Part shown: piece by piece, positions 59,545 through 64,000 of the stretch | How positions within the stretch are numbered: position 1 is the first letter of the stretch | Layout of the letters: every line of letters begins with the position of its first letter | Assembly: GCF_963662255.1 (NCBI RefSeq) | Contig: NC_085055.1 | Location: 6,010,102 to 6,074,101 of the forward strand | DNA: 64,000 nucleotides | Source of the DNA: Cinclus cinclus | Lineage: Eukaryota > Chordata > Aves > Passeriformes > Cinclidae | Reading direction: 5' to 3' | Program-made: the position numbers and the translations under genes | Notes under the pieces: model-generated | Database searches by the model: none | What the model saw: the letters and a program-made list of their open reading frames with translations, nothing else | Told to the model about the DNA's origin: nothing

Positions 59545-62500
59545 TGCTCCTTTACTGCTGCCTGGTGTGTTCCTCTGATGGGTTTTGTCTGATGCATCTG
59601 TCCACACAATCCTATGCATCTGTAATGCTGTTATCTTGGTGGAAAAGAGAAAATGCCTATTTAAATCTTTACTGAAACATAATATTTGGGGGAAGGGTTA
59701 ATTTTTTTTCTGGTAGGATGACTCTTATATTATCTGAGGATGTGATGCATTTTATAGATTTAAAATTAACTATGTATTATATGAATGCTACAGGAAATTA
59801 GGTATACCTGAAAGGAGTTTGTTGCCCTGTATATATAAGGTTGCATTAACTATGCATGAAAAAACAAAACCAATTAGCAATAATTGGATATCTGTATTCT
59901 TCATGCATGTGGTAAGAAGAAACAGCAATTTTGTGGTAGGAGAGAGACTGGGAATGACAAACTGACTTCTAATTGTGACTCAATATGTGTCAACTCTGAA
60001 GGCACTGCGTGTCCCTCAGACAGCACACATCACCATCCTCCCTGCCTTTTTCCATGTCTCCATCTACAGGGTAATTGAATACTGTGATTTTTTGGGGGCT
60101 TTTTTTTCTCTCTCCACAAATAATGATTTGAATTTCAAAAGGTTTTGCTTTGAAACTGCTATCACCCTCTTTGTTTTTGCTTTTTTGCATATGTTCCATG
60201 ATTTTGCTGGCAGGGAAATTCACAAGCAGCAAGTTTTAACTAATTAGAAAATATTAATAGAGGATGAATTTCAAATTCATATATATGGCATTTCACACTT
60301 TCTATTCTAAGTCATATGCTCTCCTCTCCTGAGCTAATAATGTACTGTGTAATTTATGAGGTATGTCAAATGGGCTACTTCACAGATTTTAAATATCAGC
60401 TCATAAATTTTGAATAATCATATTCACAAATATTATTTCTAGAAATTAATTAAAATTAATAATAGATCTGTATACTAATCGTTGACCTCTGGTGGCAAAG
60501 ACTATGTATATGGAAGAGGAAACTATTTTTCTCAATGATTTTCTGCACAGTTGCTCTAATAGACAATATGACTACAGACTGGAATACCAAGGCTTAAATT
60601 AAGTATTGAATATTGAGCACTGGGAAAGTAGGAAACTGCATTGTTTGTTATGCATTGTGGTGACAAGCATCCCACGTCTATAAATTTAGTTCCAGCAGTC
60701 AACTTCATTGAAAAACACTAAATTTTCCATGGAAACATGACTGCTTTCTGGAACACAGTAGCACAACAGCTCCATGCTACTTAAACCAATGCAGAAATTC
60801 ACATATAAATGACTGCATATGGTCTTTCATCTAAGTAAGCCCAGATATGATTGTGTAAATCCTTGAGATTTTTGAAAATGCTGGCCTTGACCAAAAAACC
60901 CCCTGAGTTTAAAAGTATATTTGTATATATTTTCCATAAGGAAACTTTGATGTAATTTAAAGATTGGTCTTATATATCAGAAACCAACTTTAGGCAATTG
61001 GTTTGCTGCTTTACTAAAATAGTTCAGGCTGCCTTGCTAGGAGGAGCCCTGTTTTTCAGCTTTGTGCAAGGAGTGCCATTTGCATCAAGAGAAACTATTC
61101 CCTTGGCTAAGAATTACCTCTGTGATATGAATCAATGGAGCAGGGGTTTATAACTTTGTTTACATCAAGCACAGGATGTGGTTGAAAAACAAACCAATGC
61201 ATGGGTGACAGGAAGCGTGTTTGCACGTTCTTGGAGCTGACTTCAGCCTGTCCGTGCACTGTTTCCCTTATCTCCAAAATGGGGAGAAATAGATATTGTG
61301 CTGCTTCAAAGGAGTGGGAGCAGTGGCTCTGAATTTGTGAGTTATGTGGAGATGCTTTGGTGGCTGGAGGTTGAAAGTGCAAAGTTCTGCAGTTTGTTTC
61401 TTGTTCCCTTCATGCACAGGGAGGTGTCTGGGGAAGGTGCCCAGGCTTGGGTCTGCTTTTCTGTTAATTTCTCTATTTATCTTCCTTTGAGCTATCTTTG
61501 ATAGCTTTCCCCCCACTGTCTGTTCATTTTCTGCCCCTAAAATATGTCTAGGCAGGCGATTTTTGCGTTCTGTGGGGTCTGTAAGCTCCACCTACCCTTG
61601 AACATTTTTCCGTATGAATTCTGTTTCGTTCAGTATAAATCCACCCCTAATTACCCTTGTGCCAGTGCTGGTTTTCTGCTGGGTAAAGAATGTGTGTGAT
61701 TTTCCCTAACAACTTGCAGTGCAGGTTTCAGGAGACAGCAGTAGTTGATATAATCCTCATGAAGAGATGAAAATGGGTTAGAGGGGAACAAAGGGCTCCT
61801 GAGTGTCTCCAGTCACTCAGGCATGCTCCAGCTGTAGCCACTCTGCCAAATGGTGGCATGGGAAGATTAAAGCAATTTCCATGAAACAGAACCAGATCCT
61901 GAATAGAGCAGGAGGATTTTTGCATGGGACAAGTGTGATTGTAAGGAGAAAAAGATGGAATCTGAAGGCATGCCATAATGGAGTACCAAAGAGAGAAAAA
62001 ATATTAATCTGCACTGGTGTTTCAGTCTCTCTGAGCTGCAAGAATTCATTGTTCCCCCGGACCTGAAAGGAGTTCTTAGCACACCCAGTTGAGTTGAACT
62101 GGTCTCTAATAATAGTTATTGATCACAGATTTCCTTGATAGTGGCCATTAACATCTTACAGTAATAGCAAAAAAAAATCTTTGGTATTTTTCAGAATTAA
62201 CCAGAGAATGCACCTTGGCATTTCTATTATTTTGGATATATGGATTTGCTACCCAGCTATTTGGCTTTGGGGTTTTTTAAAGGAATTTTTAGGTCAGCTG
62301 GTAAGTGCAGTTTGTAAATTTTAGAAAATTAACATGTAGCTCAATATTTTTCCCTTTATTTGGTTGCAAAACAAACAGGCATTTTGGTTGTTTATTTCGT
62401 CTTTTGTCTTTCTTTTCTTTTTCTTTTTAACAGAAAAGCCCTGGGGACCCAGGAAACAAATAAATTATATATATTTTTTCTAGTACTGCATAGTTTTATT

Positions 62501-64000
62501 ATGTTTATAATTTGTTAGTCATTCTGTTTCTTACCAGAAGTAGCTGTTGTTTCAAGATTACAGAAAATCTATTGGGGATAGAAAAATGAGATATTTACAG
62601 AAGCAGACATCTTTCTTCAATTTCTTTACTGGATTAAAGAAGAAAAATGGTGAAATGAACAGGAAAATGAAAAGATATGCTTATTTTTTTCTTGAGATAA
62701 TATGTTAACACTATTCCATTATGTATATTTATCTCTAATCGTTATGACTAAGAAGATTTTAATGTGATAAAAATCTGGTACACCAAAACCAAGAGGTAAT
62801 AAAAATCCCTATTGTTCTAATTTAATGTATTTGACAAATTGCCTCCAAGACAAAAAATTGCTTCTTTTATTGTTTTTGTGGTTTTTTTCCAAGTACAGAA
62901 AGAGCCCATAACCTTATCAAATTACAATTCCTTAGCAGTGCATACTTTGTTTATTATTAAAATAGTCTGTGTATCACTTGTGTTTTTAGGTTCAGAATAC
63001 AATTCAACGTGATTTGTGCTACACCAGGGCTAAACAGGGACAAAGTCTTTATTTTTCAAGACTTTCTAACTGAATTCAGATGAGGCTTCACCTGGTGTCC
63101 TGCCCATTTGTGCTGGTGCACTTATGTGATTTTACTGTTTTGGTGTAGGTTGTTCTGCAGTATTTTAATTGGAAAATGTCAGTGAAAAAACGAGTCCCCT
63201 CATATCTAGGAGGCGCTTATTTACTCCCTAAGAAATGATTCCTCAAGGTTAAGTTTAAAGAAATTATCATGAGTAGACTAAAAGAAAAAAAAATCCAAGT
63301 CATTAAAATTCTTTTTAGTGAGATTTTTATGTGAGTCCTCCAGTATCTGCAAAGAATCTTCAACAAGTTTGTCCTTGTCCCCATTTTTTGCTTGATTAAA
63401 AAAAAAAAGTCAGCAAACCCAAACAAAACAAAGTTAATTTTTAAAACTGACACACGAGCTTGCAAATTATTTTTTTAATTGTTCCAGTAAATTAAAAAAA
63501 CACTTGGGATAGAAAGGGACACACATTAGGGGTAATAAAAAAACCACAGAACTAACACAGAACTGTGACAATGACACCAGTGTAGAAAATGTAGTCACCA
63601 CTGAAATGGCTGAAATTTGGTGACTGCAGTTTGCACACAGAGGATTAGAAAACAGCTGGCAAAATTTCAGTACCCCAGATAGGCTTGTGCATTCTGCAAA
63701 CCCGTGTTTGCAGCAAAGTTTGGCCTATATTAAATCTGATATATCAGATGCCTCACTGAATTAAGTAAAAAGGTTTCTAACCTAAATAGAGATGTAAGAG
63801 CATCTAAAAATGTCCCTATTGAACGAATTGTTGAACTGAAAAATCAAGACCAGATTAAGTCAATCAGCAGGTTATCTTTTTAATTAAAAAGCTTTCTTTA
63901 GTGGTTTCACATGAATCTTGCTAATTTGTCCAGTTTGGATGTTTTCCACCTGTGTGCTGGCTGTTAGGCTGCACAAAGGGAAAGATTTTTCTGCCTATGC
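59545..64000. other. AT-rich non-coding DNA, no gene seen
   Basis: No exon, RNA gene or transposon is recognised. The stretch is among the most AT-rich of the window. A 28-base pyrimidine tract followed by AACAG lies at 62401-62433 and is described in the findings. A run of about 10 A lies near 63399-63408. Confidence 0.5.

Overview
The window looks like a vertebrate, almost certainly avian, nuclear region with no recognisable protein-coding gene. The DNA is AT-rich, with CpG scarce by eye. The clearest avian marker is a set of CR1 LINE 3' fragments of several subfamilies, plus pieces of endogenous-retrovirus LTRs of a type common in bird genomes. I recognised these by comparing the bases with repeat consensus sequences I know, not by a search, so family names are provisional. 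I saw no rRNA, tRNA, CRISPR array, operon or microbial gene. The open reading frames are short, overlap in several frames, often lack an ATG and show no known domain, so I annotate no CDS. The region is best read as intergenic desert or the inside of a very long intron.

Layout. 1-12.07 kb is unique-looking DNA with a GC-richer patch at about 4.54-5.33 kb. A CR1 remnant lies at 12.08-12.15 kb. At 14.9-17.9 kb two CR1 pieces on the same strand (14914-15012 and 17332-17622) cover adjoining parts of one consensus and may be one copy split by about 2.3 kb. The second piece runs straight into a plus-strand LTR fragment (17623-17880). From 21.3 to 24.8 kb there is a cluster of dinucleotide repeats and an ancient MIR/L2-like SINE remnant (23761-23905). 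At 26.66-27.10 kb a C12/A21 tract is followed by a GC-richer block holding an 11-bp direct repeat around a 95-bp AATAAA-bearing segment.

From 27 to 38 kb there is a possible CR1 tail (28.27 kb), a second MIR-like remnant (31.03 kb) and an ATTCATTT-type repeat (34.3 kb). A good minus-strand CR1 lies at 38561-38850. From 39 to 50 kb the sequence is mostly unique, with an exact 19-bp tandem duplication (42739) and a third MIR-like remnant (44.27 kb). An uninterrupted run of 48 A lies at 50066-50113. The right end holds a T/G low-complexity tract (52.27-52.44 kb), a 5'-truncated LTR with an apparently intact 3' end (53690-54033), and two plus-strand CR1 tails (56195-56440, 59416-59544).

No genes work together here. 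What can be read is a history of insertions: MIR/L2-like copies are the oldest, CR1 copies of several subfamilies followed, and LTRs are probably the youngest. I found no convincing undescribed system. The points most worth checking are the possibly split CR1, the 95-bp segment between direct repeats, the MIR-like remnants as candidate exapted elements, and the A48 tract.
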